This document shows positions 36,061 to 45,750 of a DNA stretch of 64,000 nucleotides, in pieces. A program made the translations under genes and the position numbers. This DNA is from CAVXTT01 sp963764685 (lineage in GTDB: Bacteria > Bacteroidota > Ignavibacteria > Ignavibacteriales > Ignavibacteriaceae). Position 1 is the first letter of the stretch. Each line of letters opens with the position of its first letter. The stretch lies in the NCBI GenBank assembly GCA_963764685.1, contig CAVXTT010000019.1, forward strand, positions 248,001 through 312,000, given 5' to 3'. The notes under the pieces were generated by a model. That model saw only the letters and a program-made list of their open reading frames with translations, was not told the DNA's origin and did no database searches.

Positions 36061-38481
36061 TTACTTTAATAAAATCAGCTTTTTTGTTATAGTAACCGCA
36101 GGTGTCCACATACGGTAGAAATATATCCCGCTTGCCAGACCATCTGCATTAAATTCAATTTTATAATTCCCTGCATCCTTTTCCTCATCAACAAGTTTCC
36201 TTACTTCCCTTCCCAATGCATCGTAAACAATTAAACGTACTTTACCCTGTACAGGTATTGAGTAGCTTATTGTTGTTGAGGGGTTAAAGGGATTGGGGTA
36301 GTTCTGGGCTAAACTATAATCTGAAACAAGGGTTAGGGTTACTTCAATTTCTTTTGAGTATTCAAACGAGCCGTCATAATCTACCTGCTTCAGCCGGTAG
36401 CTTACAGTTGATGCATTATCAAGATCAGAAAGGTTATCTGTATAGGAGTAATTTTGTATTTCGGAGGTGGTACCGTGTCCTGATACAAATGCAAGTAGTC
36501 CGCCAGGTATCATTATTTTTTCTTTCAATCTCAAAGCCGCGGTTATTTAGTCTCTGTTGCGGTTGACCAGTTAAGTTTTACATTATTACCTTCAGGTAGA
36601 GCCTCGAACGATGTCAGCTCAACAGGTACTCCTCCATTTGTGGTTCTGAGAATTGTTCCATACCATACCAACAGCGGTTCCTGTATTTGCATCAGTAAAT
36701 GAGACGCCATACAGATGATTTGTTGTACCGCTTGTTTGCAAAGTCCAGGTCGTTCCACCGTTTGTGGTTCTTAGAATTGTTCCATCCACACCAACAGCAG
36801 TTCCCGTATTTGCATCAGTAAATGAGACACCGTATAAATGATTTGTCGTTCCGCTTGTTTGAGAAGTCCAGGTTGTTCCACCGTTTGTGGTTCTGAGAAT
36901 TGTCCCATCAAAACCAACAGCAGTTCCCGTATTTGCATCAGTAAATGAGACACCAAATAGATCATTGTTGTTCCGCTTGTTTGTGAAGTCCAGGTCGTTC
37001 CGCCATTTGTGGTTCTGAGAATTGTCCACCCAAACTGCCAACAGCAGTTCCCGTATTTGCATCAGTAAATGAGACACTATGAAAGTCAGTGTTGTTCCGC
37101 TTGTTTGTGAAGTCCACGTCGTTCCACCATTTGTGGTTCTGAGAATTGTTCCATCCTCACCAACAGCAGTTCCAGTATTTGTATCAGTAAATGAGACACC
37201 ATATAGAATATTTGTTGTTCCGCTTGTTTGTGAAGTCCACGTTGTTCCGCCGTTTGTGGTTCTGAGAATTATTCCAATATTGTACCCCCACCAACAGCAG
37301 TTCCCGTATTTGCATCAGTAAATGAGACACCATATAGATAATTTGTCGTTCCACTTGTTTGTGGAGTCCAGGTGATTCCGCCGTTTGTGGTTCTGAGAAT
37401 TGTTCCATAACTCACCAACAGCAGTTCCCGTATTTGCATCAGTAAAGGAGACACCATTTAGATTATATGTCGTTCCGCTTGTTTGTGCAGTCCAGGTCAT
37501 TCCGCCGTTTGTGGTTCTAAGAATTGTTCCATGCATACCAACAGCAGTTCCCATATTTGCATCAATAAATGAGACACCATAAATAGCTTCTGTAGTACCG
37601 CTTGTTTGTGAAGTCCAGGTGGTTCCGCCGTTTGTGGTTCTGAGGATTGTTCCAACATATCCAACAGCAGTACCCGTATTTTCATCAGTAAAAGACACAT
37701 CGAATAGATACTGAGTCGTTCCACTCGTTTGTGAAGTCCAGGTGGTTCCGCCGTTTGTGGTTCTGAGGATTGTTCCATAATCACCAACAGCAGTCCCCGT
37801 ATTGCTATCAGTAAATGAGACACTCTCTAGCCAACTAGTCGTTCCGCTTGTTTGCGAAGTCCAGGTCGTTCCGCCATTTGTGGTTCTGAGAATTTTCCCT
37901 GCCTGCCCAACAACAGTTCCCGTATTTGCATCAGTAAATGAGACTCCCAATAGATAATTTGTCGTTCCGCTTGTTTGTGAAGTCCAGGTCGTTCCGCCGT
38001 TTGTGGTTCTGAGAATTGTCCCACCTTCACCAACAGCAGTTCCCGTACTTGCGTCAGTAAATGCGACTCCATATAGAGACTGGGTCGTTCCGCTTGTTTG
38101 TGAATACCATGTCGTTCCACCATTTGTGGTTCTGAGAATTGTTCCTGGATAGCCAACAGCAGTTCCTGTATTTGCATCACTAAATGAAACCCCATTTAAA
38201 TCATATGTAGTCGTTCCGTTTGGTTGTGAAATCCACGTTGTGCCGCCGTCAGTTGTTTTAAGAATTATTCCAAAATAGCCAACAGTCCATCCCACTGTTG
38301 ATGAAATAATTTCTACATCTATATGGCTGTTACCCTGCGGATAAAAATTTTGCCAATACCATTGTGCATTAGTAAAAGATAAAAGAGAAAACAGAAAGAA
38401 GAGAATAGCAGATTTAATTACAGCCCCGCAAACAACTTTGGAGGGAAAAAGCCTGATTGTAGTAACCGAACATTCCGCCAT
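36061..38481 (-). pseudogene. T9SS-sorted protein with 14 YCF48/BNR-like repeats, broken by several frameshifts
   Basis: One gene of about 800 residues spread over three frames. The N-terminus (from 38481; a signal-like helix at SAILFFLFSLLSFTNAQ) is followed by 14 units of about 123 bp, i.e. 41 residues, with consensus GTILRTTNGGTTWTSQTSGT plus a GVSFTDANTGTAVG-like half. Frames change near 37420, 37270, 37150, 37035, 36660, 36545 and 36500. The end holds the FnIII-like linker and a T9SS sorting domain (AQNYPNPFNPSTTISYSIP). YCF48/BNR-like repeats form propellers; 14 units would make two seven-bladed ones. The true start may be later than 38481, since 25-30 residues precede the signal-like helix. 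Confidence 0.78.
36640..38250. repeat. Tandem 123-bp coding repeats, 14 units
   Basis: The block ending in TTTGTGGTTCTGAG recurs about every 122-124 bases at roughly 36640, 36756, 36878, 37001, 37122, 37247, 37381, 37502, 37625, 37747, 37869, 37993, 38117 and 38240. Units are closely similar in DNA as well as protein, pointing to recent amplification or gene conversion; the outermost unit near 38240 is the most diverged. Confidence 0.88.
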
Positions 38482-38740
38482 ATAAACCTCCCGGTTATAA
38501 AAGCTCGAGCCAAACTATCCCGTCTATGCAGGATCGGATATGCTGCTCCTCCCGTTAACTATCCGGAACAGCTTTTTACTCTGCCAACAATATGGCGATA
38601 AAAACCCCTGATTCCGTCATTTAACTTAAATTTAATTCTTGACAGACGCAAGTAAAAGGTGTGTTAGGATGAAAGGAAAGGAATAAAATAAAGAATAATA
38701 CAGACTTACAACTACCCTGAGAGATAAAGCATGGTTATCC

Positions 38741-39289
38741 TTAAACTATCAGTGCAGACGGATCCAGTTTTGCCTCCTTATTCTGAAGCCGCAGCGGGTT
38801 GTTCAAAGTGTCTCTTTTATTCAAACGCATACCGTAGTTTCTCAGCCTTAGTTCTCCCCCCTGATATTTAATAACAACAAATCTTTTAGTGAGGCAGACA
38901 TAGCAGAAAAAAGAACAGGTGGTTAAAAGAGACAATATTAATTCATAGTCGTTTTGGAGTCCCTGATGAATATTATAATAATCTGCACTCCCGGAGCTGA
39001 GATAAATTAGTAAGGAAAGAAAACAAAAAGTAAAAAACAAAAACAGGTTATTCCTGTATGTCTTTTCCTTTATATCATACAAAGAGAGGTTTTTGATAAT
39101 CTTTAAACCATTTCTCCTGGCTTTTCTCTCCGTGTCTTCCTTGATGATGAAATTGCCTATAACATAAACCCTTTTAAGTGTCATCAGCATACCGCATTCG
39201 GAATAGGTACCGTTAGTTCTCAGTCCGAAAGTAAACACCACATCTTCCTGTGGGCCGACTATTTTAAGGGGAAATCTATGTCCCGGCAT
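38741..39289 (-). CDS. Hypothetical protein with a two-helix membrane hairpin
   Basis: Protein of 182 residues without a recognised family. It has a soluble N-terminal part (about 1-78) with FTFGLRTNGTYSECGMLMTL and RVYVIGNFIIKEDTERK, then two close membrane segments (LFLFFTFCFLSLLIYLSSG, about 82-100, and ELILSLLTTCSFFCYVCL, about 116-133), then a short soluble tail. This layout recalls small PH-like proteins with a TM hairpin, but no motif confirms it. GAGG lies 5-6 bases before the ATG. It stands alone between the repeat protein gene and pyrC. Confidence 0.6.
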   Translation of the reverse strand: MPGHRFPLKIVGPQEDVVFTFGLRTNGTYSECGMLMTLKRVYVIGNFIIKEDTERKARRNGLKIIKNLSLYDIKEKTYRNNLFLFFTFCFLSLLIYLSSGSADYYNIHQGLQNDYELILSLLTTCSFFCYVCLTKRFVVIKYQGGELRLRNYGMRLNKRDTLNNPLRLQNKEAKLDPSALIV

Positions 39290-39674
39290 AAAACCTCTTT
39301 ATAAATTCAAATATTAACATGATAAAACATACAAGTCGTTATTTATGATTGTCTTGAAAGCTGGTAATAAGGGCCCTTTGGAACATTAATAATATAATTA
39401 GCTCCCCCTTTGGGAACAAATTATTCTGCACCGTATTTAACCTAAAGAAGGTTTAAGTGATTCAGGGCAATAGGAAAGACACGCATTTGTTGAAGAAAAT
39501 ATAAAGCATTATACCAGTCGATTCGAATGAAAGCGGTTGAGTGTTCCTGGTCCCTAAATGCTATAGTGATTAAAAGAAGGGGCCATTCACCCTCGTAGAG
39601 CGGTCCATTATTCCCCGAATGCCCCACATTAAAAATGTGTTTTGCTCAACTTTCGTCCGCACGACCGCACGGTT
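39290..39674. other. Gap downstream of pyrC
   Basis: No gene seen. Next to the pyrC stop, 39658-39672 holds CCGCACGACCGCACG, the reverse complement of the tag found after the HAD gene at 26944. The remainder holds a short inverted repeat around ACATTAAAAATGT at 39626-39638 and nothing else recognisable. Confidence 0.6.
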
Positions 39675-40968
39675 TTATATACTCACAAACTCATTATTAT
39701 AAAACATCTTCCCTTTATTTATTACTGCCAGCGATCTTCCTGTAAGAAGCCGCTTGTCAAAAGGTGAGTTCTTGGATATGCTCTTAAATTTCGAGATGTC
39801 TACCGTCCATATCTCCTTTACATCCAGCACAGTCAGATTGGCCGGCTCCCCTTCCTTAAATGAAGGGACAGGTATGTTAAGGATATTTCTTGGATTGATC
39901 GACATTTTCTCAATAAGCTGGGGAAGGGTTAAAACTTTTTTATGAAAGAGTTCGGATATTGCAAGTGCAAGCTGGGTCTCAAGACCTATTATACCATTCG
40001 GTGCATATTCAAATTCCATTTCCTTTTCTTCCGGAGAATGAGGAGCGTGGTCGCTTGCAATGCAGTCGATCGTACCATCCTTTAATCCCCGGATAACTGC
40101 ATCCATATCTTCTCTTGTTCTTAAGGGAGGATTCATTTTATAATTTGTATCGTATGTTTTAACGGCATCATCGGTCAGGGAAAAATGATGCGGTGTTGCT
40201 TCTGCCGTAACTCTCAATCCTCTCTTCTTTGCCTGCCTTACCATCTCAACAGCAGCCTTTGTGCTTATATGAGCAATATGGACCTTACCCCCTGTATATT
40301 CAGCCATCAGGATATCCCGCATAACGATCAGATCTTCGGCTACTGCAGGAATTGCAGGAAGTCCCAGCAGTGTAGAGTTTATACTTTCATTCATTGCTCC
40401 GCCGGCAAGAGATTCATCCTCGCAGTGTTCGATCACCGGGAGATTGTACATCAGGGAATATTCAAGCACTCTTTTCAATATTCCGGCAGTTTTTATAACC
40501 GTTCCGTCATCCGAAAAACCTACTAGCACCTGCTTCTTTAAGCTCTGCCATTGGTGATATAACTTCCCCTTTGCGACTCATAGTAGCAGCTCCAACAGGA
40601 TAAACATCTACCAGGTGATCTGCCGCCTTGGATCTTATGAGGTTTACAACTTCAGCAGTATCTATCGCAGGTTCGGTATTAGGCATACAGGCTATACCGG
40701 TAAACCCTCCTGCAGCCGCACTATTGCATCCTGTCTGAACAGTTTCCTCATCCTCCCTGCCCGGTTCTCTAAGATGCACGTGCATATCGAATAATCCGGG
40801 CACCACATACTTAGAGTTGAAGTCAATGACCTTTGCATCCTTCTGATCCTTATCCCCGGCTGTCCCGATCTTCTTTATTATTCCGTTTTCAATTACAAGG
40901 TCTGTATCAGGACTATCGATCTTTTCCCCGGGGTGAAGGAGTGTTATGTTTTTAAGAATAATTTTCAT
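39675..40968 (-). CDS. pyrC: Dihydroorotase (one frameshift near 40524)
   Basis: Third step of UMP synthesis: cyclises carbamoyl-aspartate to dihydroorotate. The N-terminal half (40968 to about 40524) carries the metal motif FDMHVHLREPGREDEE and GGFTGIACMPNTEPAID. The second half holds GFSDDGTVIKTAG, YNLPVIEHCED, GGKVHIAHISTKAAV, TAEATPHHFSLTDD and CIASDHAPHSPEEKE, all typical class I dihydroorotase metal and substrate residues. Total length about 430 residues fits. The halves are joined at GGTGCTAGTAGGTTTT, where one extra A puts AVGFSDDG out of frame. Every catalytic motif is intact, so sequence error is more likely than loss. It lies 12 bases after pyrB. Confidence 0.9.
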
Positions 40969-40980
40969 TTCAAGCTCATT

Positions 40981-41902
40981 TTAATTTTGTGTGCCTAATA
41001 AATAAAGGACAGCCATCCTGACCGCAACCCCGTTTGTAACCTGCTGAAGAATTATCTGGTTCATACCGTCAGCTACTTCTGATGACAGCTCAACGCCCCT
41101 GTTGATTGGACCGGGATGAAGAAGGAGTATATCCTTTCCGTGCTTATCGAGCCGCTGCTGGTTTATTCCGAAATATTTTGTGTACTCCCTTATAGAAGGA
41201 AAGTACTGACCGGCTTTTCTTTCCAGCTGTATCCTTAGAACATTAAGAACATCATTCTCCTGGATAGCTTCATCGATATCATAAATTACTTTTACTCCCA
41301 GGCTCTTCAATAAATTTAGGGATCATTGTAGAAGGACCGCAGACAGAAACATCCGCACCCATTGTCTTTAGTCCGAAAATATTAGATAAGGCTACACGGC
41401 TATGGGCAATATCCCCGACGATGCAGACCTTTAATCCCTGAAGCCGTCCGAGCTTTTCTCTTATCGAATACATATCGAGCAAAGCCTGGGTAGGATGCTC
41501 GTGAGTGCCATCCCCTGCATTTATAATATTGGCAGTTGAAATCCTTGTAAGGAAAAGAGGAGTACCTGCAGCAGCGTGTCTCACCACAACCATATCCACT
41601 TTCATTGCCTCGATATTCCTGATCGTATCCTTAAAAGTTTCTCCTTTGCTTACACTGCTCCCAGACACTCCGAAGTTTATTGCATCGGCGGATAATCTTT
41701 TTTCTGCAAGCTCGAAGGAGATCCTTGTCCTTGTAGAACTTTCATAAAAAAGATTAACAATAGTTTTTCCCTGCAGAGTAGGTACCCTCTTTATAGGTCT
41801 TTCAAGAACTTCCCTGAAGGTAGTAGCGGTATCAAGGATCAGTCGGATATCTTCTGCCGGTACACCCTGAAGTCCTAAAAGATGTCTGCTTGATAATGGC
41901 AT
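40981..41902 (-). CDS. pyrB: Aspartate carbamoyltransferase catalytic chain (one frameshift near 41301)
   Basis: Second step of UMP synthesis, joining carbamoyl phosphate and aspartate. The protein of about 307 residues has NLFYESSTRTRISFELAEKR (carbamoyl-phosphate loop STRTR), SVSKGETFKDT, VVVRHAAAGTP, NAGDGTHEHPTQALLDMYS and VCGPSTMIPKFIEE. The frame then breaks: GAGCCTGGGAGTAAAAG should read GAG CTG GGA GTA, i.e. one extra C near 41301. The other frame continues with LGVKVIYDIDEAI, then ILLLHPGPINRGVEL and QVTNGVAVRMAVLY, the normal C-terminus. It starts 3 bases after pyrR; no regulatory pyrI gene is nearby. Confidence 0.92.
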
Positions 41903-41905
41903 TTC

Positions 41906-42466
41906 TTAATTCTCTTTTTTAGTTTCTTCTTTTGTATCGATAAGGTAAACGGCATCCTCACCGTCCACTTCCGACAGCTTTAACTTGATTTCCTCATTTA
42001 TGGATGTAGGAATATTTTTCCCGACGTAATCTGCTTTTATCGGAAGCTCCCGGTGCCCCCTGTCCACCAGTACGCAGAGCTGTATGGTTGATGGTCTTCC
42101 CATATCCATCAGGGCTCCCATTGCAGAGCGGACTGTCCTGCCTGTATAAAGGACATCATCGATAAGAATGATATCCTTGTCATTCAGATCGAAAGTTATA
42201 TCGCTTACAGAAACCTGGGGCTGCTTAAGGCGTTTACGGAAATCATCCCTGTAAAGAGTAACATCGAGTACACCCAGCGGAAGGTCGATCCCTTCAATTT
42301 CTTTAATCTTGTTGTATATCCTTCTTGCAAGGAACTCACCGCGGGTTCTCATCCCTATCAGCACAACATTTCTTGAACCTTTGTTTCTTTCAAGTATCTC
42401 GTGAGAGATCCTGATGATGATCCTCTGGATATTTACTTCGTCTATTATTTTTGCTTTTATGCTCAT
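41906..42466 (-). CDS. pyrR: PyrR: pyrimidine operon attenuator / uracil phosphoribosyltransferase
   Basis: Protein of 186 residues from the ATG at 42466; a TTG two codons earlier gives no benefit. The PRPP-binding loop is DIILIDDVLYTGRTVRSAM. RNVVLIGMRTRGEFLARRI and LCVLVDRGHRELPIKADYVG are further PyrR blocks. In Bacillus PyrR binds pyr mRNA when UMP is high and promotes termination, and also has weak uracil phosphoribosyltransferase activity. Here it heads a pyrR-pyrB-pyrC operon, and a hairpin overlaps its own ribosome site (GGAGG, 11 bases from the ATG), fitting autoregulation. Confidence 0.93.
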   Translation of the reverse strand: MSIKAKIIDEVNIQRIIIRISHEILERNKGSRNVVLIGMRTRGEFLARRIYNKIKEIEGIDLPLGVLDVTLYRDDFRKRLKQPQVSVSDITFDLNDKDIILIDDVLYTGRTVRSAMGALMDMGRPSTIQLCVLVDRGHRELPIKADYVGKNIPTSINEEIKLKLSEVDGEDAVYLIDTKEETKKEN

Positions 42467-42470
42467 ATAC

Positions 42471-42502
42471 AAAAAATCCTCCGTGGAATAATTCCTTGGA
42501 GG
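42471..42502 (-). promoter_or_regulatory. Leader hairpin before pyrR (candidate attenuator or ribosome-site switch)
   Basis: On the minus strand, CCTCC and GGAGG (42478-42502) pair around an inner GGAA / TTCC stem, followed directly by ATTTTTTG and, five bases on, the pyrR ATG. GGAGG is also the pyrR ribosome site. The fold could therefore act as an intrinsic terminator or hide the ribosome site. No Bacillus-type PyrR anti-antiterminator consensus was recognised, so PyrR control here is inference. Confidence 0.5.
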
Positions 42503-42611
42503 TCCTTTTTAAGTTTATTATTTATTAGTTCCTTATCCATTTCCCGAACAGATTTAAAGGTGATAAATTTCTGATTAGAAAATTAGCTTAAACAAGACGA
42601 AAAAGCAAAAT

Positions 42612-42648
42612 GGTACGATGGTGCGATAGTTCGATCGTACGATAGTGC
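42612..42648. repeat. 8-bp tandem array, consensus RGTNCGAT, second site
   Basis: GGTACGAT, GGTGCGAT, AGTTCGAT, CGTACGAT and a partial AGTGC, the same family as 6602-6637, here upstream of pyrR. Confidence 0.8.
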
Positions 42649-43020
42649 AAACAAATAAAATGGAGTATAACTTAATTGCAGGTTAAATTGATTGTCATTC
42701 CATATCTAATCCAAGAAGGTTTTGATTACAACCGAAGGCACCCTTCAAGAGAGATACTTGCGGGGCTCTTTCATTAAATGCCCACCTTATAACGTAAATC
42801 GTTCATAAAAGTCATCATACCTGATGAAGTTAAAGGAACTTTTATCCGGTATACCATTCTTAATTTCCTAAGTTATTCGCTAATATTCCGGAGTTGACCT
42901 GTCTTATTTTATGGGGGTATCGGAGTTGACCAGTTGTGTTGGTCTCCATTGTATCTCAAAAAGAGAATATTTCCTGACTCTAGGCGTTAAATTTCTCTAT
43001 AATTATACCTATGGTACGTC

Positions 43021-43064
43021 TATCATCCGTTTATCATCCGTCTATCATCCGTTTATCATCCGTT
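43021..43064. repeat. 11-bp tandem array TATCATCCGTY x4
   Basis: TATCATCCGTT, TATCATCCGTC, TATCATCCGTT, TATCATCCGTT, then ATGATAGACGG a few bases later, the reverse complement of the unit, which lets the array fold back. It lies in the gene-free gap 42503-43517. Confidence 0.85.
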
Positions 43065-43344
43065 GCCGTACATATGATAGACGGAATATAAAAGCAGGAT
43101 AGACCTCTGATCAGACATTTTGTTGAATAATTATACACAAATTTGGTAGAAATTAGTGAATAAGGCCGGATAAGGACAATCAAATTAAAACATCAGGGTT
43201 TACAGAAGTTTGTTCATTATTTCCTCTGAAATAATATGTCTCCTTAGTAATCTCAGCTACTTCTTCTAGGGAAAGTCGCCGTGCCCTGTTTTTAGTATTT
43301 TTTTACTTCAAAGGGGAGTACATTTTTGTTTTGTCAATGAATAA

Positions 43345-43365
43345 AATTAGTGATTAGCACTAATT
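43345..43365. promoter_or_regulatory. Palindrome AATTAGTG / CACTAATT upstream of the subtilase gene
   Basis: Perfect 8-bp arms with a 5-base spacer, 150 bases before the subtilase start. It could be an operator, but there is no direct support. Confidence 0.3.
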
Positions 43366-43517
43366 GTATTATGGAATACATTTTTCACATTTATTTTTTC
43401 CCCGAAACTTATCAGCTGTTCAATAAAATATAAATATCATTTACTGTCTTCTTTTTTTAAAGATTTACAAACAAGAATTAAAGAGATCTCCCTTCAAATT
43501 ATTAATAGGAGCCATAC

Positions 43518-45514
43518 GTGAAAAAATGTCTTACCTCTCTTCTTCTTTTAACTCTGTCCACCGCTGTATTCAGCCAGGTTGAGATGAGCACCCGCCTTAC
43601 TAATGCAATGCGGAACAGCGGTCCTGATGAATATCTAAAAGTAATAATATACTTAAGGGACCAGGTGGATATTGAAACCCTGAATAAAAAACTGTATGCA
43701 GAACACGCAACTCTTGAAAGACGGGCTTATGAAGTGATTACCGCTTTACAGCAGAAGGCGGAAACAACTCAGCCGGTTTTGATTTCATATCTGCAGCAGA
43801 ACTGGGAAGACCGGACAGTATTTTCCTATAAGCCGTTCTGGATTGCCAATATGATAAGCATTGAAGCTAAACCGGACTTCATACAACAGCTTTCCAACAG
43901 GATGGATATTGCACAGATGGATCTGGATGCAGTGCTTGAACTGGACCGCCCATCGGATGAAGATTATATCGAAGGGGTCGAAACAGTTGAACCTGGAGTT
44001 AAGATTGTAAATGCCGATAAGCTGTGGGCGCTGGGAATTACGGGACAGGGAAGATTATTAATGAGCATCGATACTGGTGTGGATGTTAACCACCCTGCAC
44101 TGAACTTTAAATGGAGAGGCAATACAGTGCCTCACTCACAAGCCTGGTTTGATCCGAATACAAATACGCCGCTGCCTACCGACTGCGACGGGCACGGCAC
44201 CCATACAATGGGTACAATGACAGGCTGGTCTCCCACTACAGGCGATACGGTAGGTATTGCTATAAATGCACAATGGATTGCGGCTAAAACAATATGCAGC
44301 AGTCCCGCATACCTCAAATTCGCTGGCAGCTTTCCAGTGGGCAGTTGATCCTGACAGCACTCCCTGCCACAATTACCGATATGCCCGATGCCGTCTCCAA
44401 CAGCTGGTATGATCCCGATGTAACAAATGAATGCGCGGGGATATATAAAACAGTTCTTGATGCTGTTGAAGCTGCAGGCATTGCTATAGTCTTCTCCGCA
44501 GGAAATAACGGACCGGGTGCATCTACTATTACTAAGCCCAAAAATTTAAGTACGGATGAAGTAAATGTTTTTTGTGTTGCCAATATAAATGGGGCTTCCT
44601 ATTTAGGAGGAAATATGAATCCCATTTCAAATACCTCCAGCCGTGGTCCTTCTCTTTGCGGAGGTACGGGATCATTGTTATTCAAACCTGAAGTTTCTGC
44701 CCCCGGAACAAGTGTACGGTCGTCTGTACCCGGAGGCGGTTATGGACTGAAATCCGGAACATCAATGGCATCACCGCATGTTGCCGGTGCAATTGCCCTC
44801 CTCAGAGAAGCATTCCCCACACTTACAGGATGGGAAGTTAAAATGGCTCTCTATAATACGGCAATAGATCTCGGTACGCAGGGCGAAGATAATACATACG
44901 GAAGAGGACTTATAAATATTCTTGCAGCATATAATATGCTTCTCCCTGTAGAACTTTCTGCATTCACTGCAGAACAGAAAATGAATGATGTTGTACTCAG
45001 CTGGAGCACCTCTACAGAAATTAATAACTCCGGTTTCAGTGTTGAGAGAAGATCAGAAGATGGAATTTGGATTGAAGCAGGTTTTGTCTCAGGAAAAGGA
45101 AGCACAACAGAGCTCAACAATTATCAGTATACGGACAGGGGGCTGAATACAGGTAAATATATCTATAGATTAAAACAGATAGATTTTAACGGAAGTCTTA
45201 ACTACAGCAAGGAAATAGAAGTTGTTGTTTCTGCCCCGGCAGAATTTACTCTTATGCAGAATTTCCCTAATCCTTTTAATCCTGCTACAACAATAGAATT
45301 TTCCTTACCGGAAAAATCCGATATAACAATAAATATTTATTCAGCATTAGGCGAGCTGGTAAGTAAACTTGCTGCAGGAAGCTTTGATGCAGGATATCAT
45401 TCAGTAAATTTTGATGCATCTAAGCTTACTTCAGGAACTTATATATACCAGATGACGGCAAACGCCGGTGGTAAAAGTTTTACAAGCACAAAGAAGATGA
45501 GTCTTGTAAAATAA
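43518..45514 (+). CDS. T9SS-sorted subtilisin-like (S8) serine protease, two frameshifts near 44305 and 44363
   Basis: Secreted protease of about 665 residues after correction. GTG start at 43518 with AGGAG 6 bases before; signal peptide KKCLTSLLLLTLSTAVFS; inhibitor-like propeptide to about 155. The catalytic triad is visible: Asp in LLMSIDTGVDVNHPA, His in DCDGHGTHTMGTM, Ser in SGTSMASPHVAGA, with the oxyanion Asn in VFSAGNNGPG. Two extra C bases, in the CCC runs at 44304-44306 and 44362-44364, move the frame twice. Between them SNSLAAFQWAVDPDS is read in the third frame. The C-terminus has an FnIII-like linker (LSWSTSTEINNSGFSVERR) and a T9SS sorting domain (MQNFPNPFNPATTIEFSLP). A full triad suggests an active enzyme if the shifts are errors. 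Confidence 0.87.
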
Positions 45515-45540
45515 TTAGGCATTCAGGAGTATTCATCATT

Positions 45541-45571
45541 AAGGACAGGCTCTTGCCTGTCCTTTTTATTT
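45541..45571 (+). terminator. Intrinsic terminator after the subtilase gene
   Basis: AAGGACAGGC-TCTT-GCCTGTCCTT stem-loop followed by TTTTATTTT, 27 bases past the stop. The stem core GGACAGGC / GCCTGTCC is the same as the ends of the palindromic elements that follow. Confidence 0.92.
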
Positions 45572-45594
45572 TAAACAGCAATAAAGCCCGTACA

Positions 45595-45724
45595 GGACAG
45601 GCCGTCAAGCAGTACCGCCAATCCTTTATAACACAACGGCCTGTCCATATTTTATGGCAGACACCTGCTGTACGGACAGGCCGCCAATCAATACCAGTAA
45701 AGCTTATGGCGGAGCGGCCTGTCC
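45595..45724. repeat. Palindromic elements A1 (45595-45646) and A2 (45674-45724), cluster 1
   Basis: Two units of 51-52 bases with ends GGACAGGCCG / CGGCCTGTCC, separated by CATATTTTATGGCAGACACC-like DNA. Both recur with high identity at 48052-48103 and 48131-48183. Open frames through them carry no domain and were rejected. Confidence 0.88.
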
Positions 45725-45750
45725 TTTGGGCATTTCAAGTAATATGAAGT

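Noticed and set aside
40521..40530. Programmed frameshifting in pyrC
   Set aside because: No slippery heptamer with a downstream structure was evident, and similar single-base shifts occur in several unrelated genes nearby, favouring sequence error.
42911..43102. 63-residue open frame in the gap before the subtilase gene
   Set aside because: It spans the 11-bp tandem array, which codes for low-complexity sequence, and has no ribosome site.
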